Made by a program: the position numbers and the translations under genes. Shown piece after piece: positions 5,710-12,296 of a stretch of DNA of 14,062 nucleotides. This DNA is from DATDUW01 sp035290185. Its GTDB lineage: Bacteria; Patescibacteriota; Patescibacteriia; UBA9934; GWF2-40-263. The notes under the pieces were generated by a model that did not search any database, was not told where the DNA came from, and saw nothing but the letters and a program-made list of their open reading frames with translations. Within the stretch, counting starts at the first letter, position 1; each line of letters begins with the position of its first letter. The stretch lies in assembly GCA_035290185.1 (NCBI GenBank), contig DATDUW010000013.1:1-14062 (forward strand), read 5' to 3'.

Positions 5710-6588
5710 ATGTCGCATCCGCGTCTAAGCATCGTGATCGTCAATTGGAATGTCCGAGACGTCCTTGAGAAAAATCTCGAGGTGCTTTTTGCCGAGCCGG
5801 TGTTGTTTGAGAAAGAGGTGATTGTAATAGATAATGCATCAAACGACGGGTCCTCGGCCATGGTTCGAGAAAAGTTTCCAAATGTCCGGCTCATCATCAA
5901 TGATTGGAATGCGGGGTTCGCCCATGCCGTGAACCAGGGTTGGCGGATCGCGCAAGGAAACGTCGTGCTTCTGCTCAACCCGGACATGAAGATTCGACCG
6001 GGGAGTTTGCAAAAAACCGTTGAGATTTTGGAAGCGGATCAAACGATCGGTATTCTTGGCGGACATCTGTTGAACCGGGAAGGAAAGACGGTTCCGTCCG
6101 TGCGGCACGACCCAAGTCTCTGGGATCAATTGGCGATCGTGTTGAAACTTCCGCATCTTTTTCCAAAAGTCGTAGACCGCTATTTGGCAAAGGACTTTCC
6201 TTATGCGCAATCGCAAGACGTTGAACAGGTACGCGGTTCTTACTTCGCCTTCCGTCGTGGTCTGTCGGAGATCGTTGGTTTTTTTGATGAGCGCTATTTC
6301 CTTTGGTTTGAGGAAGTGGATTTTTGCAAGCGGGTTCGGGAAAAGGGTTTGTGTGTTCGCTACGAAGCCAGTCTGGAAGCCGAGGATTTAGGAAGCCTCA
6401 GTTTTCGCCAAGTGAGTGTACGCCGCAAACAGTGGCTATTTTCTTCCAGTCTGACGAAGTATTTTTTTAAGTGGCATCCGTGGTGGCAAGGAACTCTTTT
6501 TTGGAAACTTCGGCCGTTTGCGATCGGTGTGGGAGCGGTGATTGATGCAGGGAGGTGGATGAAAAGGAGAGGTGTGCGGGGCCTATGA
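5710..6588 (+). CDS. Family 2 glycosyltransferase 1 (WbbL/rhamnosyltransferase-like)
   Basis: A 292-residue GT-A fold enzyme of the COG1216 rhamnosyltransferase-like group. The fold begins with LSIVIVNWNVRDVL (6-19), then VIVIDNASNDGS (37-48), NDWNAGFAHAVNQG (64-77) and the DxD-equivalent LLLNPDM with Asp92. The acceptor-side motif is FLWFEEVDFCKR (197-208), holding the probable catalytic acidic residues. The conserved His normally found about 25 residues later is absent; the region reads AEDLGSLSF (224-232). The C-terminus is aromatic and basic and may be membrane-associated. It probably transfers the dTDP-activated sugar made by the neighbouring enzymes. The stop overlaps the next start by ATGA. 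Confidence 0.9.
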   Translation: MSHPRLSIVIVNWNVRDVLEKNLEVLFAEPVLFEKEVIVIDNASNDGSSAMVREKFPNVRLIINDWNAGFAHAVNQGWRIAQGNVVLLLNPDMKIRPGSLQKTVEILEADQTIGILGGHLLNREGKTVPSVRHDPSLWDQLAIVLKLPHLFPKVVDRYLAKDFPYAQSQDVEQVRGSYFAFRRGLSEIVGFFDERYFLWFEEVDFCKRVREKGLCVRYEASLEAEDLGSLSFRQVSVRRKQWLFSSSLTKYFFKWHPWWQGTLFWKLRPFAIGVGAVIDAGRWMKRRGVRGL

Positions 6589-7571
6589 CCCTCTCTCTCC
6601 AGCTTCTTGTTTTCAATGGCTCAAACTATTTGCCTGGGCTTTTCGAGACCCTTGAAAATCAGACCGACAAGGACTGGCATCTTTACGTTGTCGAAAACGG
6701 TTCGAAACTGGAAGAGAAGGAGAAAGCGCTCGTTTTTTTAGAGACGTATAAAAGAGAACATCCGTCCTTTCCATTTTTCTTTGAGGATTTTCCTAAAAAT
6801 TTAGGATTCTCCGGCGGTCACCAGCACCTGTTTACCGTGCATGAAACGGATGCCGTTCTTCTTTTAAATCAAGATACATTGTTGAACCAGAATTTTGTTG
6901 CGGACCTTCGTTCTTATCTTGAATCCGATCCGACTATCGGCGCTGTAACGGGAAAGATTCTCCGTTGGGATTGGGGGACGGACGGGAGACCCGAGAGGTC
7001 CTCCATTATCGATTCTCTTGGTTTGGCTTGGGCGACTTCGGGAAAGGTTTGGGATATTGCCAGCGGGGAATCGGACCGCTCCGAAGAGACGGAACCGCGC
7101 GAGGTTTTCGGTATTTCCGGATGCTTGCCTCTGTACCGGCGTGCAGCCGTTCTTGCTTCCAGTCCTGATGGTCTGTTATTTGATCCGTCTTTTCATTCGT
7201 ATAAAGAGGATGTGGATCTTGCCTATCGTCTGCGTCGCTCCGGATGGCGAGCGGTTGTCCTCCCGACGGTGATCGCGTACCATCAGCGTTCCTTCCAGAA
7301 GAAGATCCCGGTTCATCGGCAGGCTTCTTTTTGGTTGGAATACCTTTCCTACCGGAATCATTGGTGGACACTGATCATTCATTGGAGTGGGAAAGATTTT
7401 TTTCGAAATGCCTGGGCCTGGTTGCCGTTTGAAACAGCAAAGTTCGGCTATTTTTTGATGAAACGTCCGGGGGTTCTGTGGAAGACGTTTCAAGAAACGA
7501 GGCATCAGTGGGGACATTTGATGGAACGCCGGCGTGTATTGAAAAACGTTTCCTATGTCAAACAAGGTTGA
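6585..7571 (+). CDS. Family 2 glycosyltransferase 2
   Basis: A 328-residue GT2 enzyme. The N-terminal strand SLQLLVFNGSNYL (4-16) leads into VVENGS (35-40), where the usual Asp is Glu. Then come NLGFSGGHQHLF (72-83), the DxD-equivalent LLLNQDT with Asp97, and the catalytic-side SYKEDVDLAYRLRRSGW (205-221) with AYHQRSF carrying His233. About 95 residues follow with aromatic, amphipathic helices that may contact the membrane. The frame is open to 6555, but ATG 6585 overlaps the previous stop as ATGA and starts directly at the first beta strand. Sugar and acceptor specificity cannot be read; co-location suggests a later step of the same glycan. Confidence 0.9.
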   Translation: MTLSLQLLVFNGSNYLPGLFETLENQTDKDWHLYVVENGSKLEEKEKALVFLETYKREHPSFPFFFEDFPKNLGFSGGHQHLFTVHETDAVLLLNQDTLLNQNFVADLRSYLESDPTIGAVTGKILRWDWGTDGRPERSSIIDSLGLAWATSGKVWDIASGESDRSEETEPREVFGISGCLPLYRRAAVLASSPDGLLFDPSFHSYKEDVDLAYRLRRSGWRAVVLPTVIAYHQRSFQKKIPVHRQASFWLEYLSYRNHWWTLIIHWSGKDFFRNAWAWLPFETAKFGYFLMKRPGVLWKTFQETRHQWGHLMERRRVLKNVSYVKQG

Positions 7572-8379
7572 CGTCGCGATCGTCATGGTTCCGTACAACA
7601 AGATTTCAGATCTGGCTTCCGTCCGGAAGGCCATGGACGTTTCCACACTCAAGACGACCTTTGTTTTGGTTGACAACGCTTCTACTCACATTGATGCGGC
7701 ACGATTAGCTCACACATTCATTGAAAATCCGATCGTGGTGCAGCGGAATCGTAATTGGGGGTTTGGATCTTCCTGTAATCTTGGTGCTTTTCAAATTCCT
7801 GAAGCGGATGCCTATTTTTTTCTCAACCCAGATACGAGTCTGCCCGATGCATGCGTGATCGATAAACTGTACACTTTTCTCAAAAGAGAACGGCCACGTT
7901 CTGGGATCGTGGCGCCACGTCTCCGCTATCCAGACGGCAGTCATCAAGAGACGTGTAGACGTTTTCCGAAGTGGCACACGCCTCTGTTCCAACGCAGTCA
8001 TTGGTTTGCAACCACAGCGTTCGGACGCCGGCACGCGGATTGGTTTCTCATGCGTGATGACGATCTCACGATTCCGCGCATGGTGGATTGGGTTCAGGGT
8101 TCCACGCTCATGGTGGACGGTCCCCTCTTTCGAGAAATTGGCGGATTTGACGAGCGTTATTTTATGTATTTTGAGGATACGGATTTATGTCGTCGATGCT
8201 GGGAACGTGGTCGGCCTGTTTATTATCTTCCGCATACGGAGGTCATTCACGAATATGGAAAAGCTTCGGAGAACGGGAAGACTGGAATGATGCGCACGTT
8301 CCTGACTAACCGTATGGCTCGCGTGCATGGAGAAAGTTGGATGAAATACGTATGGAAATGGAAAAAGACACAGGTCTAA
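7555..8379 (+). CDS. Family 2 glycosyltransferase 3
   Basis: A 274-residue GT2 enzyme of the COG1216 type. Motifs in order: VAIVMVPYN (7-15), FVLVDNAS (36-43), NRNWGFGSSCNLGA (65-78), FFLNPDT with Asp93, VQGSTLMV (180-187), GGFDERYFMYFEDTDLCRR (196-214) and EVIHEYGKAS with His232. It is the most canonical of the four transferases and lacks a C-terminal extension. Its start lies 17 nt inside the upstream gene and its end overlaps the next gene, so all four are read from one mRNA. Specificity is not readable; rhamnosyltransferase-like by family. Confidence 0.92.
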   Translation: MSNKVDVAIVMVPYNKISDLASVRKAMDVSTLKTTFVLVDNASTHIDAARLAHTFIENPIVVQRNRNWGFGSSCNLGAFQIPEADAYFFLNPDTSLPDACVIDKLYTFLKRERPRSGIVAPRLRYPDGSHQETCRRFPKWHTPLFQRSHWFATTAFGRRHADWFLMRDDDLTIPRMVDWVQGSTLMVDGPLFREIGGFDERYFMYFEDTDLCRRCWERGRPVYYLPHTEVIHEYGKASENGKTGMMRTFLTNRMARVHGESWMKYVWKWKKTQV

Positions 8380-9482
8380 AAAATGTTCCGCGCCTGGCCG
8401 TCCAGATTCTTGCGTACAAACATCCGGGCGCGGAGGGGGTGGAAGAGGAGCTGGATGCCTGTCTACGTTCCCTTGAAGGTGTTGATTATCCGAAAGAGCG
8501 TTGGTGCATCATCATTTTAGATAACCGTTCGCCGGATGGATCGCTTTATGAGTTTTTAGAAAGGGAATGGTTGCCACGATCTGGAAAAACCCTTCCGGCT
8601 CTCTTCCTCCAAAAAAGCGAGGTTAATACCGGCTTTGCTGGCGGGCACGCAAAGGTCCTGGAGGCGTCAAAAAAATGGGGCGCGGATTTCGTTTACCTCT
8701 TAAACCAGGACACGCGCGTCCACCAGGCTTTTTTGCGCGAAGCAATCCTTGGGGCACAACCGTATCCTCAGGCCGCGGTTATCCAGTCGTACGTGCATCT
8801 CGCGGAGCAGCCCGAACTTCTGAATGCGCGGGGCAACTGCCTTCATTTTTTAGGTTTCGGGTATTCGGACGGATACCGCCAGACGCCGGAGCAAGCGGCT
8901 CAATCAACCAAGCCGCATTTTTACGCAAGCGGTGCCGGAGTGCTGGTCCGCGTTTCTGCCTTGGAGCGGATCGGCGGCTTGTTTGACCCGTTCTATTTTC
9001 TCTATCACGAGGACACAGATCTGTGTTGGCGAGCGCGATTGGCCGGATTTGAGATTGCTTTTGTCCCAGCATCCATTATCTATCATCGATATGAATTTGC
9101 GCGTAGCCGTTCGAAGTTTTATTTCATTGAGCGCAATCGTCCGCTTCTCCTGGCGTCGAATTTGCATCTTCGGACGCTTGTTTTGCTTCTTCCGGCCCTC
9201 TTGGTCGTGGAAGTGGGAACGTTGATTCTTTCTCTACGATCCGGTTGGGGAAGGGAAAAGATTCGTGCTTGGAAATTTCTTTTGCTTCCGTCCACCTGGA
9301 AGTGGCTTCGCTCCCGCCGAAAAATTATCCGTTTCATCCGTTGCGTTCCCGATCGTGAAATCCTCACGTCCATGGTCGGCATCATCGACGCCCAGGAAGT
9401 GAACAATCCGTTCTTATCCAAAATCGTGAATCCGATTTTGAACGCATATTTTGTCGTTTTGAAAAAGGTTGTGAGATGGTAA
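8352..9482 (+). CDS. Family 2 glycosyltransferase 4, with C-terminal membrane helix
   Basis: A 376-residue GT2 enzyme. It shows LAVQILAYKHPG (15-26), IIILDNRSPDGSL (53-65), NTGFAGGHAKVL (92-103), LLNQDT with Asp120, ASGAGVLVRVSALERIGG (192-209), FYFLYHEDTDLCWRARLAGF (214-233) and IIYHRYEFARS with His245. A hydrophobic helix at about 274-296 and a basic C-terminal region suggest membrane attachment on the cytoplasmic side. Of the four, it shares NQD and the GFxGGH pattern with transferase 2. ATG 8352 gives a 28-nt overlap with the preceding gene; ATG 8358 and an upstream TTG at 8337 are alternatives. It is the last gene of the unit. Confidence 0.9.
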   Translation: MEMEKDTGLKNVPRLAVQILAYKHPGAEGVEEELDACLRSLEGVDYPKERWCIIILDNRSPDGSLYEFLEREWLPRSGKTLPALFLQKSEVNTGFAGGHAKVLEASKKWGADFVYLLNQDTRVHQAFLREAILGAQPYPQAAVIQSYVHLAEQPELLNARGNCLHFLGFGYSDGYRQTPEQAAQSTKPHFYASGAGVLVRVSALERIGGLFDPFYFLYHEDTDLCWRARLAGFEIAFVPASIIYHRYEFARSRSKFYFIERNRPLLLASNLHLRTLVLLLPALLVVEVGTLILSLRSGWGREKIRAWKFLLLPSTWKWLRSRRKIIRFIRCVPDREILTSMVGIIDAQEVNNPFLSKIVNPILNAYFVVLKKVVRW

Positions 9483-9496
9483 TTTTTCTCTACCCT

Positions 9497-9551
9497 CGTC
9501 ATTGCGAGGAGCGGAGTGTCGTTATTTGGTTGACGAACGACGAAGTAGTCC
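9497..9551 (+). repeat. GTCATTGCGAGGAGCG-type repeat
   Basis: CGTCATTGCGAGGAGCG (9497-9513) and the trailing ACGACGAAG (9537-9545) resemble the ends of a second common bacterial repeat, which I recall as CGTCATTGCGAGGAGCG..GACGAAGCAATC. Between them is a short stem, GTCGTT (9518-9523) with AACGAC (9536-9541). It lies directly upstream of a copy of the first repeat family, between two convergent transcription units. Recollection of the family is not checked against a database. Confidence 0.6.
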
Positions 9552-9567
9552 TTTGTTCTTGCAGTTC

Positions 9568-9616
9568 ATTGTCATCCTGAGGGAGTGAATTTTGCCGTAA
9601 CGACCGAAGGATCTCT
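9568..9616 (+). repeat. Dispersed repeat, copy 4 (49 bp)
   Basis: The ends ATTGTCATCCTGA (9568-9580) and GAAGGATCTCT (9606-9616) match the other copies, with a different core. A T-rich stretch follows (CTGTTTTTG). Because the ends can pair (ATCCT with AGGAT), this copy might also stop transcription from the glycosyltransferase operon, for which no other plus-strand terminator is visible. Confidence 0.8.
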
Positions 9617-9654
9617 CTGTTTTTGTTCAAATATGTAACAATGAGCTTACATAT

Positions 9655-9691
9655 TCAAAAAACAAAAGACCAGCCGTTTTCAGACGGCTGG
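9655..9691 (-). terminator. Intrinsic terminator of the minus-strand membrane gene
   Basis: CCAGCCGT (9670-9677) pairs exactly with ACGGCTGG (9684-9691) around a 6-nt loop. Read on the minus strand it is followed by TCTTTTGTTTTTTG, a good U-tract. There is no T-run on the plus side, so it serves the gene that ends at 9760. A second, weaker stem, AGGGGC (9724-9729) with GCCCCT (9744-9749), lies between the stop codon and this terminator. Confidence 0.85.
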
Positions 9692-9759
9692 CCAGGAGGC
9701 GGGAGAGAACAAGAAGTTTTTGCAGGGGCGGGGTTTCAAACCAGCCCCTCTGTTATTGT

Positions 9760-11157
9760 TCAAGAAAGCAGGTGGCCGACCCAGACAAAGAGCGTCTGAA
9801 TGAGCCAGATGACACCGGCACTGACAATGCCGCCGATGCCAGCCCGGATGGCCCGTTCACCAGCGCCGTAGCCGCCCGATGCACCGACTAGGGCGCCGAG
9901 GGCGACCACAGCGAGCCAGACCAGCGCGGGGAAACCACCCTTTGAGGTGGCTGGCGGGCCTTGGCCGAGCACTTCGGCCGTCCGTTCGGCGTCTGCAGAG
10001 GCGATGACACTACCGACGATCGGCAGCCGAACCCAAGGGCTCGGCTTCGCGTCGTAGCACCACAGTGCTCCATCAGCCTTGCAGGGCCCTCGGCGCACCG
10101 ACCATCCCGGGATTTCCGGATCCAGGGGTTGGGTTGTGGTGATCCGGCCCGTGGCTGGGTTAAAGTCGACCACGCCAGGAACCTGCGCGGCGATTGGAAA
10201 CGCATAGGGGACCACCACGGGGTGGCTCTGCGGCATCCCCTTGCTGTTTGGGGTTAGAAGCGCTGCATGAGCGGTCGTCCCGTCGACCACGGTAAGAGGG
10301 ATGTAGGGTGTGGCCGTTAGGAAGGCCACCGTCAAACAGGCCGCTCCGTACAGGCTGGCTGCGACCACAAGACGGTTTTGCGACCGCAGGTGGTAGTCGT
10401 AGAGCCAGCCCATCAGTCCCCGCCCAGTTCCGATCTGTTCGATCGAACCAAGCACGAGAACGAACGCTGCCAGCAGCCACATTCCGTTCGGAACGTCGAT
10501 CGCCGCGACCATCGCGGCGAACCCGCCCCAGAACATGACATAACCACTGAACAGCGATAGGGACCTGGTCCATTGGAAGTCCCTGTCCGGGCGTCCCAAC
10601 AGTCCGGTCTGGACCGTATCCCGGATCGTATCGATGGCCTTGTCAACAATTTTTGCTGGCAGTAAACACCAGGTCACGAACAAGAACGACGACACAATCA
10701 GGAGTATCGGTATAGCCGCTACCCAACCCAGAAGCCAGGCAGCGAAGATCATTGTTAATCCTCCTGCCCAGAGTTTGAGCAGGTGCAGCGCGCTCAGAGC
10801 AGCGCTTTCTACCGTTCTTTCCAGCCCTCTGGTTTCGATGTCTTTGAAGAATCCGAAAACCAGTCCGATTGTGTCCTGGAGGGACTGGAAGAACGTTTGA
10901 ACTCGACGAGGGGCCGGTGCGGCGGGTGCTGCGGGTTGCGCCGGCGATCCAGGCGGCGGCGGATTACCAGCAGGTGGCTGACCTCCCACCGGCGGTTGCC
11001 CGCCAACAGGAGAGGATCCTCCAGTTCCTCCGCCAGTTGTCCTGTTGAAAAGACTCCGAAGCCCGTCAACACCGTGGGTGGCCACCATTTCCGCGACCAC
11101 CTCTGTGACCAATTCCCTTAGGAAGTCTCTTCCTCCACTATTTCCTCGAGCTGCCAT
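9760..11157 (-). CDS. Polytopic membrane protein with Pro/Gly-rich linker, unknown function
   Basis: A 465-residue protein I do not recognise. Residues 1-40 form a charged helical cap; 41-83 are a Gly/Pro/Ala linker with the repeat VGGQPPVGGQPPAG. About seven hydrophobic segments follow, near 125-145, 147-167, 199-220, 226-243, 263-283, 409-428 and 439-461. Between the fifth and sixth is a soluble domain of about 125 residues with one Cys pair (Cys359, Cys367) that could form a disulfide if outside the cell. No enzyme motif is visible. The start is ATG 11157, preceded by AAGGA with 6-nt spacing; an ATG 15 nt upstream lies before that site. G+C is high (41/60 at 10081-10140), unlike the flanks. 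It is divergent from the FN3-domain gene and shares its promoter design. Confidence 0.88.
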   Translation of the reverse strand: MAARGNSGGRDFLRELVTEVVAEMVATHGVDGLRSLFNRTTGGGTGGSSPVGGQPPVGGQPPAGNPPPPGSPAQPAAPAAPAPRRVQTFFQSLQDTIGLVFGFFKDIETRGLERTVESAALSALHLLKLWAGGLTMIFAAWLLGWVAAIPILLIVSSFLFVTWCLLPAKIVDKAIDTIRDTVQTGLLGRPDRDFQWTRSLSLFSGYVMFWGGFAAMVAAIDVPNGMWLLAAFVLVLGSIEQIGTGRGLMGWLYDYHLRSQNRLVVAASLYGAACLTVAFLTATPYIPLTVVDGTTAHAALLTPNSKGMPQSHPVVVPYAFPIAAQVPGVVDFNPATGRITTTQPLDPEIPGWSVRRGPCKADGALWCYDAKPSPWVRLPIVGSVIASADAERTAEVLGQGPPATSKGGFPALVWLAVVALGALVGASGGYGAGERAIRAGIGGIVSAGVIWLIQTLFVWVGHLLS

Positions 11158-11309
11158 GAGTTGTCCTTTCAATGCGGCGCTTTGGCCGCAGAAATTGTCA
11201 AAGATCTGATCCGACCCTTTTTCCTCATTTCAAACTTGCGTTCGAAATTCAAAAAGAGGGCCTTTTTCTGGTGTCAATACGAGCGCACAGAGCGCACGGA
11301 AGACCTTAC

Positions 11310-11338
11310 TTTATATCATTTTTTAAACTTTTTGTCAA
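11310..11338 (-). promoter_or_regulatory. Extended -10 promoter of the minus-strand membrane gene
   Basis: On the minus strand, TTGACA (11338-11333) and TATAAA (11315-11310) are 17 bp apart, and TGA directly precedes the -10 hexamer, giving an extended -10 (TGATATAAA). The expected start of transcription is near 11303, leaving a leader of about 145 nt before ATG 11157. The spacer is A/T-tract rich. Confidence 0.75.
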
Positions 11339-11353
11339 TTAGAACGGGCAAAT

Positions 11354-11429
11354 TTGACTTTTATTTTAAAAATCGAAAGAATTTTTTGAATTGTTTTTAA
11401 AATGGTCATCTTGACTTTTTTTTAAAAAT
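11354..11429 (+). repeat. Direct repeat TTGACTTTT..TTTTAAAAAT in divergent promoter region
   Basis: The segment TTGAC-T4-A-T4-A5-T at 11354-11373 recurs at 11411-11429 as TTGAC-T8-A5-T, differing by one base deletion, 57 bp downstream. The second copy is the -35 and spacer of the plus-strand promoter. The first has a -35 match but no good -10. It could be a duplicated promoter piece or a protein-binding site. Confidence 0.55.
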
Positions 11430-11439
11430 TTGATATATT
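11411..11439 (+). promoter_or_regulatory. Extended -10 promoter of the FN3-domain gene
   Basis: TTGACT (11411-11416) and TATATT (11434-11439) are 17 bp apart, with TGA immediately before the -10 hexamer. Transcription would start near 11446, giving a leader of about 80 nt. Aligned with the divergent promoter over 29 positions, TTGAC, the central A-run and TGATATA coincide. Confidence 0.78.
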
Positions 11440-11476
11440 TTTTTGTCATTTTCATCTCTTTGGAGTTGAAATTTGG

Positions 11477-11494
11477 CACCAAAGGTGTTTTTTT
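11477..11494 (+). promoter_or_regulatory. Possible small attenuator-like hairpin in the 5' leader
   Basis: CACC (11477-11480), a 3-nt AAA loop and GGTG (11484-11487) are followed by seven T residues (11488-11494), inside the predicted leader of the FN3-domain gene. The stem is only 4 bp, so this is weak and may be chance in an AT-rich leader. Confidence 0.25.
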
Positions 11495-11526
11495 AATACA
11501 CAACCAAGCAAGGAAGGAGGCCAGCG

Positions 11527-12192
11527 ATGGCACTCAACACCCCGGTCGCGCAAGCGGCCACCGACGTGTCTCAAGTGGGCTTCAAGGCCCACTGGATGAT
11601 TCCTCCCGGCGGCGACAATCCGACCGGTCTGCGGTTGGATGTCTCGACGGATGTGAATTTCGCAGCCGGGACGTTTGTCCCGAACTTCGAAAATCGTCTT
11701 GTCGGGGCTGGCGTGGTGGCTATGGATATTCCCGGGCTCGCAGCCGGGACAACTTACCACTATCGTCTGCGATCCGAGGGGGCTGGTGGGGCGACAAGTA
11801 CGGGATCTAACGTGATTTCCGTAACGACCACGGCAGCCGCTCCGCCACCCCCTCCGCCTCCGCAGTCGCCTGTGGTCGGAATAGGGAACGTGTTGTTGGT
11901 CAGCGGGGGGATGACCTTCGTTGGCCCACCAAACACCATCCCCTTAGTAATGCTCCAGCCACAACCCGCCCAGCCCACGCCAACCCCTACTGTTTCCCAG
12001 CCGCAGCACCGCCCGCCCGCTGCCCCTCCGGATCCGGCCGAGGAAGCCCGTCAGAGGGCCCTCGACCAGGCAGCGGAACGGTTCCGTCAGCGCATACACT
12101 GGTGGACCAACCTCGGATTGGTGGCGATCGGGATCCTTATTTTGATCGTGATCATCGTTGCCATTATCTGGGGCGGCCGGCCGAGCTTGTAG
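11527..12192 (+). CDS. FN3-domain protein with proline-rich linker and C-terminal membrane anchor
   Basis: A 221-residue protein. Residues 5-102 fit a fibronectin type III fold: AHW at the first strand, GLRLDVSTDVNF (34-45), the MDIPGLAAGTTYHYRLRSEG core (66-85) with its L..GTTYHYR signature, and a terminal SNVISVTTT. A Pro-rich linker (106-112 and 145-169) leads to a charged helix (170-190) and one strongly hydrophobic helix at 195-215, with a six-residue tail. No signal peptide is present, and basic residues precede the TM helix, so a tail-anchored, N-in topology is predicted. Start is ATG 11527 with a strong Shine-Dalgarno (AAGGAGG, 11514-11520). G+C is high (37/60 at 11581-11640). A binding or scaffolding role is plausible, partner unknown; the divergent membrane protein is the obvious candidate. 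Confidence 0.87.
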   Translation: MALNTPVAQAATDVSQVGFKAHWMIPPGGDNPTGLRLDVSTDVNFAAGTFVPNFENRLVGAGVVAMDIPGLAAGTTYHYRLRSEGAGGATSTGSNVISVTTTAAAPPPPPPPQSPVVGIGNVLLVSGGMTFVGPPNTIPLVMLQPQPAQPTPTPTVSQPQHRPPAAPPDPAEEARQRALDQAAERFRQRIHWWTNLGLVAIGILILIVIIVAIIWGGRPSL

Positions 12193-12212
12193 CTCCGGCA
12201 CTCACAACGAAT

Positions 12213-12246
12213 GAGGTCGTCCACCCAGGCCGGCCTCTTTTTTTTT
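12213..12246 (+). terminator. Intrinsic terminator of the FN3-domain gene
   Basis: GAGGTCGTCC (12213-12222) pairs with GGCCGGCCTC (12228-12237) with one G-U pair and one mismatch, followed directly by nine T residues (12238-12246). It lies 20 nt after the stop codon. Confidence 0.85.
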
Positions 12247-12278
12247 GTTTTTGCAAAGTTTCTCTCTTTAACTAGTTG

Positions 12279-12287
12279 TGCTACAAT
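12279..12287 (+). promoter_or_regulatory. Extended -10 promoter of the three-gene unknown operon
   Basis: TGCTACAAT (12279-12287) is an extended -10 element (TGn plus TACAAT). No good -35 lies at 17 bp; TTGCAA at 12251-12256 is 25 bp away, too far. ATG 12297 is 9 nt beyond the -10, so the mRNA would begin at or very near the start codon. Confidence 0.65.
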
Positions 12288-12296
12288 TTCTTCTGT

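Noticed and set aside
9888..10573. Alternative minus-strand frames (105 and 137 codons) within the 7-TM gene
   Set aside because: These are GC-rich shadow frames with Arg/Pro/Gly-biased translations; the 465-residue frame has a Shine-Dalgarno site, a promoter and coherent TM segments.
10989..11060. Repeat coding for VGGQPP considered as a DNA repeat element
   Set aside because: It is in frame within the linker of the 7-TM protein and only about two units long, so it is protein low complexity rather than a mobile or regulatory repeat.
11161..11400. 79-codon plus-strand frame in the divergent intergenic region
   Set aside because: It spans the minus-strand leader and promoter in AT-rich DNA, has no ribosome binding site and a Phe/Lys/Asn-biased translation.
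11430..11810. 126-codon plus-strand frame overlapping the FN3 gene
   Set aside because: It starts inside the promoter -10 region and overlaps the FN3 frame, which has the strong Shine-Dalgarno site and a recognisable fold.
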